The position numbers were made by a program, and so were the translations under genes. The notes beneath the pieces were generated by a model that was not told the origin of the DNA, did no database searches, and saw nothing but the letters and a program-made list of their open reading frames with translations. From contig NW_022985194.1 of the NCBI RefSeq assembly GCF_010093535.1, positions 439,638 to 503,637 on the forward strand: DNA of 64,000 nt, read 5' to 3'. Positions 11,207 to 22,703 of this stretch are shown piece by piece; within the stretch, counting starts at the first letter, position 1; every line of letters begins with the position of its first letter. The stretch comes from Lindgomyces ingoldianus (Eukaryota > Ascomycota > Dothideomycetes > Pleosporales > Lindgomycetaceae).

Positions 11207-11425
11207 ATTCAAGAAGACCTGTTGTCTTTCATGTCCAATTCTATCATGACAACAGATAAAACTAATCTTTCTGGCCGCCTTAATTATTAGCATTCAACAT
11301 GTGGCCAAGGCTGTTGTAATAGGTTTCCCATTGAGCCCTATCTTGGGGTACTACACCTAACTCATCGCCCATACTTTGCCCGAGGATTTCGCTCCATCCG
11401 AACTTCGTAACGCCTAGAATGTCCC

Positions 11426-11962
11426 TCAGCCCGTCCCTCCAACCCACCTGCTATTATTCCCACCCTTGCTTTTGTTTGAGAAGACATGACCATTAAGCTG
11501 ACGGGCATTCCCCGATGCTTCATTGTTTCTCCAGGTACCGCGATTTCCACCCGAAGAGTCGTAGAACTCAGAGCCATTGTGCTGACGGCCTCCGTCAGCC
11601 TTGCAGGCCTCCCACTCACCATCGTTTCCACCAGAAGAATGATAGTACGAATGTCCATTCCTCTGAGCGCCGTTCGCGCCTGTGGTATTGTCCACCCATG
11701 TGCCACTGTCTCCGCCAATCGAATATTCAAATGTCATACCGTTTTGCTGGACTTGACCATTCTCTGCCCTGAAAGATTTCCAGTAACCTTCATCTCCTCC
11801 TCTGGCGTTATTGAATCTATGTCCATTTTGTTCATTAATATTACGTGCACTTGGAAACCCTCCCTCCGTATAATAGTAGTCGTTCTGTTGCACTGCCAGG
11901 ACTTAGAACAACTCGGAGGAGCTTTGAACGGCCTACGTACAGTTGTGATTAAGGACGGGCAT
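11426..11962 (-). CDS. Five-repeat Asn/Gly-rich protein
   Basis: A 162-residue protein is predicted from a 22-nt first exon (11941-11962) and a second exon (11426-11892), joined in frame across a 48-bp intron (GTACGT..CAG). The body is five tandem repeats of about 26-28 residues built on QxNGxxFxxSxGGxxGxW. Examples are EQNGHRFNNARGGDEGYW, QRNGHSYYHSSGGNDGEW and RQHNGSEFYDSSGGNRGTW. The regular Asn-Gly, aromatic and Gly-Gly/Trp positions suggest a short beta-type repeat, perhaps an adhesive or sugar/protein-binding solenoid. There is no signal peptide or membrane segment. It lies convergent to the PigL_N-like gene, 219 bp from its stop. I do not recognise the family. Confidence 0.6.
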
Positions 11963-12544
11963 TGTGCCAAGGTCGGAAGAGCGGGATACAAGTGGCTGAT
12001 TGGAGGTATGTGGGATGAGGAGGAGCTGGTCAGTTGTAGGATCGGAGCCCATATTGGTCAATCGTTCGCCCTCAAGGTTGGTCAGTTCGGTTTCAAGCTT
12101 ATTGATGGACCAGGAAGGAAGAGCTTCACATGCTTACCTCAGGTTCACCGATCACCTCAGGATCGTTTTCTGCTATCAGAACGGCTGACTGAGTTGGTCT
12201 GGGCATCGTGGCTCTCTGGAAATCCATCAACGCAGTGCTTTGACCTTCTAGGCGGGGTTTTTTTGCAGGGGTTTGATATACAGAAGCCCGGGTGGTGGGA
12301 GCTAGTAGCGAAATCGAATTCAGTGTAACTAATGGAACAGCATCCAGCGGTCGTGTCTATACAAGGACCTGTTTATATGCGAGCAGAGAACCACGGCGAC
12401 CCACTTCAGCTCAGCCTTGGCGGTCATTCAGCGCGCCACCTTCGTCATCATCACGTGAAACTCTTGGCAGGCCAAGTGTTTATAGAGTCGACTCTAACGT
12501 GCATCCCTGCGTAGCGAGACACCCTATTACCTATGTGCGAGACA
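11963..12544. other. Intergenic, no supported gene
   Basis: This is the upstream side of the repeat-protein gene up to the TIR element. Long forward frames here overlap the repeat gene on the other strand and look like its shadows. Confidence 0.45.
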
Positions 12545-12994
12545 TGTAACGAGGTAGGCACGGTCAACCACGTGGCCTTCTCTCACTTATAGAGGTTTAG
12601 GCTAGACTAGAAAATAATCTGCTATAGCTAATTCTAGACATCTATAATCCGCTCTTCCCTAGAAACTATGTTTGTATTGTTGCCTCCAGGCTTAATTTAT
12701 ACAGCACCTTCTTGTAATGAGGTAGGCGCCTGTCACGGTTAACTTGGACATGCCTCGGACTCCCCGGAGAGCCCTCGGCCCGGCCTTTGGCACATGACGT
12801 CCCGTCACGTGCCCCAGCACATATATATATATATATCCTCTCACGAATATCCTCTCACGAACCCCTGAGTCTCCTCAAGGATTCGTCTATCAATACTATC
12901 CTTTACCCCTTTCTGCGCTTCATGCTTCCTGCTTCACAGTGCTCTCACAGCGCCCTGCCTGCAAAATCGATACTATACGACTTTCCCTACTGTA

Positions 12995-14324
12995 CAGTCG
13001 CCTACCAAAAGTCATTAGCCACCTAGCAATCCGAGCTCTGCAGGGGTATAGTCAACCTATTGGGGAAGGAGGTTACTTAGTTAATTGTTAACTAAATTTA
13101 AAGATTTTTATTTCTATACAAAGCTTATATACAGGCCTGTCTTTTAGTGCTGTGCTTAGTTAATAGTAAGTTAATCTACCTTTGTTTTAGACAACTTCCT
13201 TTATGCGCTTTAACAAACTAAGGATACACTTCCTATAATTAGCTAGTGTAATTTTTGCCTACTTCTTTTTAAGGATATCTACTATCTGCTTGCAAGTAGT
13301 AATATATTCTTGTTGCTTTAAGATGTAGAGCTTTATAATCTGCTAAAGGTTCTTAATTAAGTTTAAATTAGGACTTTGTAGAGGCTAATCTATCTGTATT
13401 ATGCTATAGTTATCTATATACTTTTAGGTAGCCTTTGTAGTGTGAATAGGTGCTCCATCCTGCATTTATATGCTAATACCGCGTTCCTCTGTAAGCTGCT
13501 AATAAAATGGGATACTAACATTATGTAAAATCTAGCAGTATTTGCTAGCATTATTGCGCTTACCTTCCTTGTTAATAAACAGCTCTAATTTAAAATTAAG
13601 AGAGATTACACTAAATATAGAGACTGTAGTTCTTCTAGACTTAAAGGTAGGCTTTAGGTACTAACTCTTATATGCTTTTCTATGCTGCTAACGTACATAT
13701 AGAGGTGTAGTGTCTAATCTAACTTTAAATGTTGCTTTATTATAAAAGGCTACGCAAGCTACGTTTTTTGCCTTGTTATATTAATAAGTTTAAGCAAATT
13801 AGAGTTACTTTTCTTTATATATAGCTAACAACTAAGGCTTGCGACGCAGGCAGAAGGCGTAGTACTTATGTTTTGTAAGGTATCTCCTTGCAGTACTAGT
13901 ATAAATGCAGCAGTAGGTCTTTAATAGTGTTGTAATAGTTTAGAGCGTAGTAAAGGGATTATTTACTGCCTAGCAAATTAAATGCCTCTTAGCGCGTTTG
14001 TTAAGCTTTAAAGGTTAGCCTGTACACAGAGCTTTTGTATAGGTAGGCAGGGGCTGCTTGCGCAGCCGGCAGATGTTGTATGTAACTGTCGACTTAGGAA
14101 TGCTAAGATGACGTGAGATTTTGCTAGCGCTCACGCTGTAGAGGTGGAATTGCTATATTGTATTAACAGATAATTTAGATAGCTCTTTACAAGAGGTTTT
14201 ATTTGCTTTTGTAACTATTAAAAAAGGTGGTAATTTGATTAAGTTACATTTAATTAAAATCTGACCATTGTGGGGTGGCCCAGACCTCTCGCTAAAGTGG
14301 CCAATGACTTTTGGTAGGCGACTG
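12995..14324. mobile_element. Nested Tc1/mariner element (1.33 kb)
   Basis: Inverted ends begin CAGTCGCCTACCAAAAGTCA and match over about 30 bp. They are flanked by TA at 12993-12994 and 14325-14326. Length, TA target and the transposase relic on the reverse strand all fit Tc1/mariner. It interrupts the older long-TIR element. Confidence 0.9.
13090..14230 (-). pseudogene. Tc1/mariner transposase relic
   Basis: Read on the reverse strand, the relic keeps a helix-turn-helix-like N-terminal block (SKISRHLSIPKSTVTYNICR) near 14050-14130. It has the second catalytic Asp block MQDGAPIHTT near 13450. It also has PLQSPNLNLIKNL near 13380, the counterpart of the family's WPxxSPDLNPIENLW, with Asp and Glu changed. 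Stops are mostly TAG/TAA at expected Gln/Trp positions, as RIP produces. It is non-functional. The ends of the frame are approximate. Confidence 0.8.
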
Positions 14325-14490
14325 TACCAAAAGGTACGCACGAGAACACTTAGCTTAAGTATTCTCGCATAGTATAATATATATATAGATAATGCTAGGG
14401 CTAGCACTAGCACTAGCGGTTGCCTCTCGTCTAGCCTAACCTCTATAAGCGAGAGAAGGTCACGTGGTTGACCGTGCCTACCTCGTTACA

Positions 14491-15511
14491 CTTCTTTTAT
14501 AGCGTGACAGATTCCCCTCCCCACAACGCCAACGTTAAGCCTTTATTGCTCTAAATTTTTGTAGAATAGCCTTGTCTAAGCCTTAGAACCTCCCCCTAGC
14601 GCTAGGAAGTCATCATCAGCGTATGCGCTGCAGGACGCAACTTTATGCAGGGTCGCCATGTTGATTGGTGTAACGATTTGCATGAACCGTTCCATCTCGG
14701 GTTGCCCGACGAACCGATATCCGAAGGCTCCTCGTATCTGCTCCGACTCTGCCCTGGCCCCCTAAGTATTTAGTCGCACCTCTCCCCTTGACTAGCTCGA
14801 TAGTTTTCTGATATCCTTCCGTACAAGGCCTATAGGTGTTAATGGAATTCCCAGGTTTCTGAGTCCCCACGCACTCCCATATGCCTCTGAGTGGATTCAC
14901 ACCGCATTCGGACCCGTTGTCTTGCCTGTGCCGTTACAATTGGTCCCTCTGGCGGAAGCGATCACCATCGATCCTGGCTAATGCGAAGTGACCCTGCACG
15001 TCTCACCTCATACATCCGCGAGTGATTTACTGTAATATATGTGGCTGTGTGGATTGCACAAGCACTTGGAATATTGTTGAATCCGGCTCAGGATTGGGAG
15101 CAGTGCTCGGACTAGCCGACATGGCACTAGTTTAGTCAGCCTTGAAACCAGCTTTGACACAGCTATCCTAGAACTTTGAGATGTGGTTTAACGCGCCAAC
15201 GATACCTACATTTGTAACGTGGAGACATACCATCACGTCACCCTCGAGCGCCGAAGTTCACCATTGTTCTCTCCGCTGGCCGAACGAAAGACCTGATCAA
15301 GCCCACCACGTCCTTGTGCTTCTCGAGCCCACTATCGCTGATTCCTAGGCCAAGCAGCAGCCGAGAGCTAGGCTCAGCTCGTTGAAGGGGAACACAATGA
15401 GATAGGAGGGGTATAAGATAAGATAGAGTTGGGTGGCCCTGGAAATCGAAGCCTGCGCTTTGGCAAGCGGGTTGAGTGGCACTGGCAGAACGCCGTTGTT
15501 GCAAGCATATG
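14491..15511. other. Intergenic, no supported gene
   Basis: GC content is normal again between two transposons. Short reverse-strand frames near 14643-14900 and 15238-15504 have no recognisable features. Confidence 0.45.
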
Positions 15512-15519
15512 CGAAGGTG

Positions 15520-15699
15520 TTATCTCAGCTAGCTCAGCCGGCTGATGAGAGAACCGACAACGCACATACCACCATGCATACTGCTACTCCTAACGGAGTA
15601 TAACCCAGGGTTAGTGGTTTCAAACCCCTGCAACTAACGTTTTCTCTCATCAGCTGTCTGAGGGACTTTGGTGATTTTTTGTGTACACGACTGATTTCA
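15520..15699 (+). repeat. Left terminal and subterminal inverted repeats of the 10.34-kb element
   Basis: This contains the outer 21-bp repeat (15520-15540) and the 56-bp subterminal repeat (15644-15699, core GTCTGAGGGACTTTGGTGAT). The spacer of about 103 bp differs from that on the right, which carries two GC-rich hairpins. Confidence 0.85.
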
Positions 15700-16465
15700 A
15701 CTGCTTAAGGATGAAGACGCGATTTTAGATAGTACAATAGGTATATTATACACAGACTCTAAAAGTTGATACAACGCGCGAAACTCTAGTAAGAACATTA
15801 TAAGCATATTTTAAATAGGATCTAACAATGTCTAGGGCAATTTAAATCTATCCGCGCGCGTGACGCGACCTTTTCTACGACTAATTTCACGCGTTACTTT
15901 AAACCCCCCCCCCCTCTTATTATCCACGCCTATGTATTGCAAGGCACTTATATTTTAGGCGCTATTTGTCTTTGCTATTGCAAACTACCTCTAGCTTCTA
16001 GATCTGCTAATTTTGTCCTGTGCGTATAGTTCTATTGCGGTGGGCGAAACAGTACTAACGCTTGCGCAGTAAGCAGTTTAGACACTAAATATTGTAAGTA
16101 TCTTCCTACATATTGTCTATGTGTTTGTTTACGCACCTTTTAATGCGTACTGCTGATTATTTGCTGTAGTAGCTACCATGCGGACTAGAGGGCCAGGTTG
16201 GCGCGCAGGGAATCGGGGTTTAGGTAGGAGGCCAGCATGAGTACGGCTTGCGCCAAGTCTTCTAGCTGTCTGCTTAGGAGAGACCACTTATTTAGTGCTA
16301 GATAAGGACTATGCAGCGCTGAATTAAGTATACAGACTAGCTAGCGTAATGCTTTCTTGTGTTAAAGCCTGTCATACTCTAAGTGCTGATGCCCTGCGGG
16401 ATTTAGTATATAAGTGTTCTACAGAGTGTAACGTCTAGTATTAAACGCTATTGCTTACTTAGGCC

Positions 16466-19267
16466 ATGCAGAAGTTGTTAGGCAGTAGGGAGCCACACAA
16501 GCAGCAGGTGCGCGCTGTCTGTTAGCTTGTGTATAGCCTTAGGGATACAATTCTTGTAGCCTACACTAGCTTTAGAAAGAGCATTGTTTTGCATGCGTAT
16601 TCTGTGTTTACAGGCAACATTACGCTCTAGATTATACTACTGTTAAAGCTAGAAGATAAGCAGTTTAAAGCAATCTACCAGTATCCTAAAGCGCGTCTGT
16701 GTCTAGTTACTAAACAAATAAAGGATGCTAACCTAAAAATATTCTAGAAGATCTGGCAGCTTCTATACACTTATATTTTACTAGGTCTAGAGTAGGCTGC
16801 ATTGCCAGCGTTCTAACAGCTGTTCACTAACACTATATTCTATGCTTAGGTTAGGTTAGTAGCATTAGACAAGTGCTATGTTATATGACAGTAGAAAGAT
16901 TTCTAGAAAGAGTATTTGCAGTTCTACAAGCTCTAGCAGTGTTTGTCTCCTAACGCGATGTTCTTTGCTTGTACTGCTACGTTTGACAAGCAGACAGAAG
17001 AGGCGGTACGCTGTTTTAGTGGCTTTAGGCCAGAGGGTCCAGGGATGGGTAATAATCTGATAGGCAGCCTAGAGGTAATTAGGACGTGCGTAGATCGCCC
17101 TGAGATTGCGTACGCCATTATTCTAATTAATGATCGCAGTAAGAGCACGTATGCTTAGCTCTTGCGTATTGTTGATTGTGGGTTTAGTACTGCTAGTTCT
17201 CCTGGCGACCCAAAGCTTATCCTAAAGACGTGCGTGTTTATTAACAGTCGCACCTATATTGCTAACCTTACAGGGCTCCTCCAATCTTGTCTTGTGTCGG
17301 ATGGACACTACTCCATGGCAGATGCCAAGAAGGTAGTCCAGGCGTATACTAGTTGGGTTGCAGACGCGGACTAGCGGGAGATATATTAAAATTTTAAAGG
17401 CGCTAATGCCTCTATCTGGATTGTTGTCTGTACAACTGCGCTTAGGATAGGTATAGATATCTCTAGAATTAAGCGGGTATACTAATAGGACATCCTAATT
17501 ACCTGGGATATAAGCGATCTGATGCAGCAGTTTAGTTGTAGCGCGCGTGGTTGTGGTGAGACTGCAGTTGCTATATTGTTTGTCCCTTTCTATGCGTTTA
17601 ACTGTCTTAGCACTGATCTAGATGCAAGTGATGGACAGGCTAGCAGCTGGGTAAAGTGAAAGACAAAGGGGAGGCAACCTGCAAAGGCAAAGGATTGTTA
17701 TAAGATAAAGCCCTCCACATTAAGGTAGATGATGACTATAACGTTGCTAGATCAGGCATCTGCTAGTGGTAGTCAGACGCCTGTTACTCCTGCTGTAACA
17801 CCTCTGCCTAGGTCTACGCCCCTACACAATAAACCTAAATTGGAGGCTGCAGAAGAGGGGGTTAAGAGCACTTTAGCTAATTTGTGGAATCGTGTGGTCG
17901 CATTTTAGTATAACAGACGCAAAGGTAGACCCCCTAATTAGACAAATAAACAGCTAAACTAACAGGCTGGCATTAAGCCTAAGTGGCGGGACCTAATTAA
18001 CTCTAAGTGTTATTGTAGGCACTTGCTCTAGTATTTCTAAAATAACCTGTCTATACAATTAACGCGGCGACCTTTTCTAGAAAAGGTCGCCTGTTGCACA
18101 GGTTGCAATCTAGCACTTGTGCTATATTAGAGCGCCTCGCCTCCGCCTGCCAAAGAGACCGCGCTAACGCTAAAGAGCAAAGCTAGCCTTGCGTTGCAGC
18201 ATATCTAGAAGATATGTTAGGCATCTGCTCTTTAGTACTTTCTAAAGGTCTATAGTGTGTCTAAGGATAATGTTTTAGTCCTGCCTCTATCTTTAGTGTT
18301 TCTTCTATACCTAAACTAATAGAAGCTAGCAAGGCTTGTTGCTAGACAGAAGGATATTAAGAGTAACAGAGTTGCAGTGCTTATTAAGTCTAGCAGGTAT
18401 AGCACTAGTGGTGTACAGGATTGTCTGCTATTAGACTAGGAGTTTATAGAGTTGCATCTGGCATTTGTTAAGAGTAAGTTTAAGCGTATTATGCTTGCAG
18501 TACAGAGCGAGTTTTGCAAAAACGACGCGCTCCCTAGGACAGGCAACGTCTCTAGGTCGCTGGGTATACACGATGCTACTGGGGCCTTGTTAGGTAGTTG
18601 TATGCGAGATAACAGTCTAGCTGTGCAGGCTACGCAACACAGATATCGCCAGCGACAGAACTAGTTAGAGCGATATGGTCTGCCCCTTGAACTAGTTATA
18701 ATTAATGCGTTGTTTAAGTCTGCAGTGTTAACTATAGTACTAGAGTTGCTATTTAATAACAACCTTCCTCTACAGGACAATCTTTTGCCTAGTAATATTT
18801 CTAGTTATTAAGGCAGTTCTTCTACAGTTGTAGCACACCTCTCTAGTCTAAATAGTTTGTTCGCAGCAGCCTCTGCTGCGTTTAGCGTACCATACTCACC
18901 AGGTGTGGAGTTGTATATGTCGCCGAGGGACAGGCGACGCGCAGCTGTAATTGTAGGGAGCCCTATGCCAGCCCAGGTCCCACACACGCCAACTGGTAGT
19001 AGTTACCACCCGTTACCGCCTAGAATAGTCTTGTTGCCTCCTGTTGCATTAGATGAAATTGCTGTTAGCCTATGCGCTCCTAAGCCAGGTCGCAGAGGCA
19101 AACAGGCTGTGCGCCAGTCCTCCATGCCACATACACTAAGACGGTCAAGAACTCCCTGTACTCCAATTGCTGCAGTTTGTCGGAGCCTATTGCACGATGT
19201 AGATGCGTCACGCACTAATTCAGTAGCTAGTGCGGTGTCTCTAAGCAGATCAACACGCAAGCGTTAA
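16466..19267 (+). pseudogene. RecQ-like (DECH-type) DNA helicase relic
   Basis: A single frame runs from the ATG at 16466 to the stop at 19267, 934 codons, interrupted mainly by TAG/TAA. Helicase motifs appear in order. Walker-A-like AYTSFRKSIVLHAYSVF lies near 16555. LCLVTK and LLGLE (then a RIP stop) AALPAF follow. A motif II region reads LVALDKCY near 16862, where LVAIDECH is expected; the two changes are G-to-A and C-to-T transitions. Motif III reads FFACTATFDKQ. Motif VI reads QQFSCSARGCGETAV near 17527. This order resembles RecQ-like helicases found dispersed or near telomeres in fungi. The C-terminal 400 codons are Ser/Pro/Arg-rich. Dead in this copy. Confidence 0.75.
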
Positions 19268-20869
19268 AGGCGCCTGTTAGACAACAGGGCAGCTGATATA
19301 GGTAGTGTGCGCATTCATTGTAATGCAGACAAGCCGCGGTTAGACGGTTGGAAGCGTTGTTAAAACGTATTGTTAACTCTAACTGCGCGGAGCTTAGGGA
19401 TATATTAATAGGGGCGCAGGCAGTCTCTTCTAGAATACTAAACTAACTGTGCTTATTCTTGCTGCGGTTTAGGTGCGGAGTGTTAGCAATAGCTTTGCTT
19501 ATTTAAACTAGTTTCCTAGAGCGCTGTACGCTGGGGCAGACAGAGCAGCGCTTATAGGCGATCGTTGTTGTTGTTCTTGTAGCCGCCCTAGCGCATCCTC
19601 TCGTTTTGTATGAGGGGGTTCCCTGAAGGGGTCGCCTATAGTGTGGGGTGCGTGCGTTTGGGGTGTTAGGTTTTGTGCACAGTGCGGCTAGAGAAAGGGA
19701 TGCAATAAACAGGCTTTGTCCTTAACTTTAAGAAAGACACCCTGTTAACTAAACATCTCTTTACAGATAGAAAGCGCGTCGCAGAAGACCTGCAGGATAG
19801 AGGAAGGCTGCTAGGCCCACGTCTTTATATTGTTATGCTGGGCAAGTGCGTCGCGGGGTGGGTCAAGCCTAGAGATGAACTTAGTGGCAGATCTAAAGCC
19901 AGCTATAGTTCTGAGTGGGGATGGTAGGTATAGAGGGAAGGTTTAGTAGAGGGTCTTAGTAAGATAGACGTTAAATTTAAAGGTAGCTAGGAGGATTTAA
20001 TAGAGAAACTTAGCGCAGTCACAGGTATATATTGCGTGTCTGCGTATCTTCAGCGCATTGTGTGGAAGCCTAGGTGGGGCAACCTATAGGCAATCGTCGT
20101 TGTTGTCTTTAAAGGAGGGTATATAGGTGGCTGCAGCAGGTGTTGTTAATAATAAGGTTAGAACAAAGTATGCTAAGCACAGATATAATTCCTTAATTAG
20201 GCAGTTCTTCTAAAAATATGTGCTATATCTACGCGCTAGACCTATTAGCGCTCAGCTGCTTATATAAACGCACTATAAACACTTTCCTATACAACAAACA
20301 CACCTATATTAAATTATTCCTGCGTTAAATCTGCCCTATTTAGCTAACTAAGCAAAAGGATTAAACAATACAGACTATGCATGCCCCTTAGCTAGACAGC
20401 AACAGCTATCTGAACTAATGGGCACCCCCTAGGCCATCCTGCGCAAGCGCAGGACTTTCTAGACTCCGAAGAGCTGGTTGACTGAGAGAGATAGTTCCGC
20501 GCAATATGGCCTTTGGCATATAATGCTTCGCCGTCTGCTTGGAATCTTCCCGGGACCACAAGGATGCCCCTACTATAGTGCTCCACTAAGGAATGTTCAC
20601 ATTGTACGACTAAGGGGACTCGTTAATAGACACTACCCAGCTGTAAAAGAGCCTAAACCTAGCCCTTAGCCTTGCAACCTCAGGCACCATTAAGAACAAT
20701 CTAAATAAAAACTAAATAGACTAAGCTAGATGGCGGTTTTGCAGTAGGATTGTCTGAATTGTTTTTCCCTTAGTGCCTACTAATGAACTGGGTTTAGGAG
20801 GGACCCAGCCGAACAATTGGTAAACTAATTGTTGCAATTAGATGAACTAATTGTTATAGATGTCTTAAA

Positions 20870-20946
20870 TGCCCTCTAATTGCCCTCTGATTGCCCTCTA
20901 ATAGCCCTCTAATTGCCCTCTAATTGCCCTCTGATTGCCCACTGAT
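20870..20946. repeat. 11-bp tandem repeat, seven units
   Basis: Seven head-to-tail units of TGCCCTCTAAT, with single-base variants (TAAT/TGAT), fill exactly 77 bp. Confidence 0.9.
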
Positions 20947-21112
20947 ACAGCATTGCCAAAGCAATGTAGCGAACGTTGCATGTGCCTAGTTGCCTAATTG
21001 CTAGTACGCACTAGCACGCATGCAGTCCCTCCTAACTAGTATGCACTAGACTTTCTAGAACTCTGTTTTGACTTCGTGCCTGCCGATTGTTGCCAATTGT
21101 TGTCTAAGGTAG

Positions 21113-21184
21113 CCAGGTCCAGGTCCAGGTCCAGGTCTAGGTCCAGGTCTAGGTCCAGGTCCAGCGTCTAGGTCCAGCGTCCAG
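21113..21184. repeat. 6-bp (CCAGGT) tandem repeat
   Basis: About a dozen imperfect copies of CCAGGT/CTAGGT run head to tail. The CCAGGT-to-CTAGGT variants are C-to-T changes. Confidence 0.88.
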
Positions 21185-22703
21185 GAAGGAAACAGGAACA
21201 ACAAAAGGAGAGAAAGAGAAACAAGCATACAAAGCATAACAATAAGATACATAACTGTAAACAAAAAAAAAGAGAGACTTAATCTAGAACAGTTGTAGCC
21301 TAGAGTTGTATTGCAGTTAGTCTGAAAATATAAGGAGATTAGATACACTTATTAATACGCAACACTAGCAACTAAATCTAACACATGCGACTGTTTAAGG
21401 GAGGGCGGGGAGGCGATAGGCGATGGTTAGAGAGTGAATACAGTTAATTAAGGAGGGGTACGGCAAGGAGAGGTTTAAGGACACAGTTAAGCGAGAAGAG
21501 AGGGTTTAGAGGCGCGCGAAGGGATGGTTTAGTTAATTAAGAAGGGTGATGGAGAGAGGAAGAGTAGGACCATGTTACTGTAGAGTGCTTAGTACGGCCC
21601 AACGCATGGACAGAGGGGAGACTTAGCCAGTTAATAGAGGTGGACAAGCACCTGCAGGGCAAGGTGGAGGATAGAGTAACTATACAGTGTTTAGTACAGC
21701 TTAAATTAAAGAGGTAGGAGAAACTTAGCTAATTAAAGTAAAAGAGTTAGAGACAATTAAGGAGAGTTTAACTAAGGGGGAGGGGCCTATATATACCCCA
21801 GCTCTCGCCTCAGTGGCGAGAGCACCTGACTAGACTAGAGTTTCTGCCTAGCAGTGAAAGTACACGTCACAAGATTATTTAAAAGGATACAGAAGGCGCT
21901 AGCGTTTAACTAGCGCAAAAAATTATAACTTTTTAATTATTTTTTACTAATTACAACTAAAAATCGCCTGATTTAGAGGTAAAAGTAGGTAAAAATAAGT
22001 AAGATATAACGTATATAAGTAATTATAAGGCATTAGATTAACAATAAGCGGGCTAGGCAGCAGCAGTAAATAGAGGGAGGGGAGGGTCTTACTAGAGTAA
22101 ATGTATGTTGCACGTGATTAATTAATTAGTGTTGCAGAGTTAAACTACGTTAAACAGCAGGTAGTAAATATAAGCAGATAGTTTATAATAATTAAGACGC
22201 GCAGCAACATAACATTACTGTAATTAGGATAGCCCTAGCTCCTTTAATTTTTAACTAAGTCTCACCCTAACGTGGTTAAGCCTTTATACAACCTTATCTA
22301 CTGCTACTACGTCTCTAAATTATTTAAGTAAGATACAAGCATTTCTATAGACCTTTTAAAACTATTAAACTAATAGGCATTATTATAATTAGAGAACCTT
22401 TAGGAATAGTAAGCGCGTGAAACTGCAACAGTATGCTGGCAACTAGGTGATCTGTGGCTGGGAATTTGTCTTAATACATGCGATATGTGGATGGGCTGTG
22501 GGTTAGACAAGGGCGTACAAGCTAATACAAGGGGGCTAGAGAGCAGTCACGTACCTAACACTGCGCAGTTGTCGAAACTGGCGAGCAACTAACAGCGCAC
22601 AGCGTCTGATTAGCTGCACTGAGTAAACAGTGCTTTACAACGCTGTTATACATCACAGAAGTGCTTGCTGTAAGTATATATAAAATATAAATATATAATT
22701 GCT

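Larger units (their letters stand above)
12545..14490. mobile_element. Long-TIR element split by a nested Tc1/mariner element
   Basis: The two ends form an inverted repeat of about 62 bp (12545-12607 and 14429-14490), starting TGTAACGAGGTAGGCACGGT, with few mismatches and a one-base indel. Removing the nested element leaves about 0.61 kb with no coding content, so the outer unit looks like a non-autonomous, MITE-like element. An imperfect internal copy of the terminal motif occurs near 12714. A TA dinucleotide run lies near 12820. I found no clear target duplication at the outer ends, so the superfamily is open. Confidence 0.72.
19268..22703. other. Non-coding centre of the 10.34-kb element
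   Basis: This lies between the converging ends of the helicase and DUF6589-like frames. A stretch near 19740-20130 has fairly open sequence (KKDTLLTKHLFTDRKRVAED in one frame) but no recognised domain. The 20478-20669 frame is likewise unknown. Two tandem repeats and AT-rich sequence make up most of the rest. Confidence 0.45.

Noticed and set aside
11486..12328. A 280-codon forward frame.
   Set aside because: It is antisense to the repeat-protein gene, whose regular repeats explain why the opposite strand stays open.
15521..15640. A tRNA-like pattern: an A-box match (TAGCTCAGCCGG) and a near B-box (GTTTCAAACCC), suggesting a tRNA or a tRNA-derived SINE.
   Set aside because: The A-box match is part of the terminal inverted repeat and recurs inverted at 25843-25863. 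No anticodon arm or acceptor stem can be folded.
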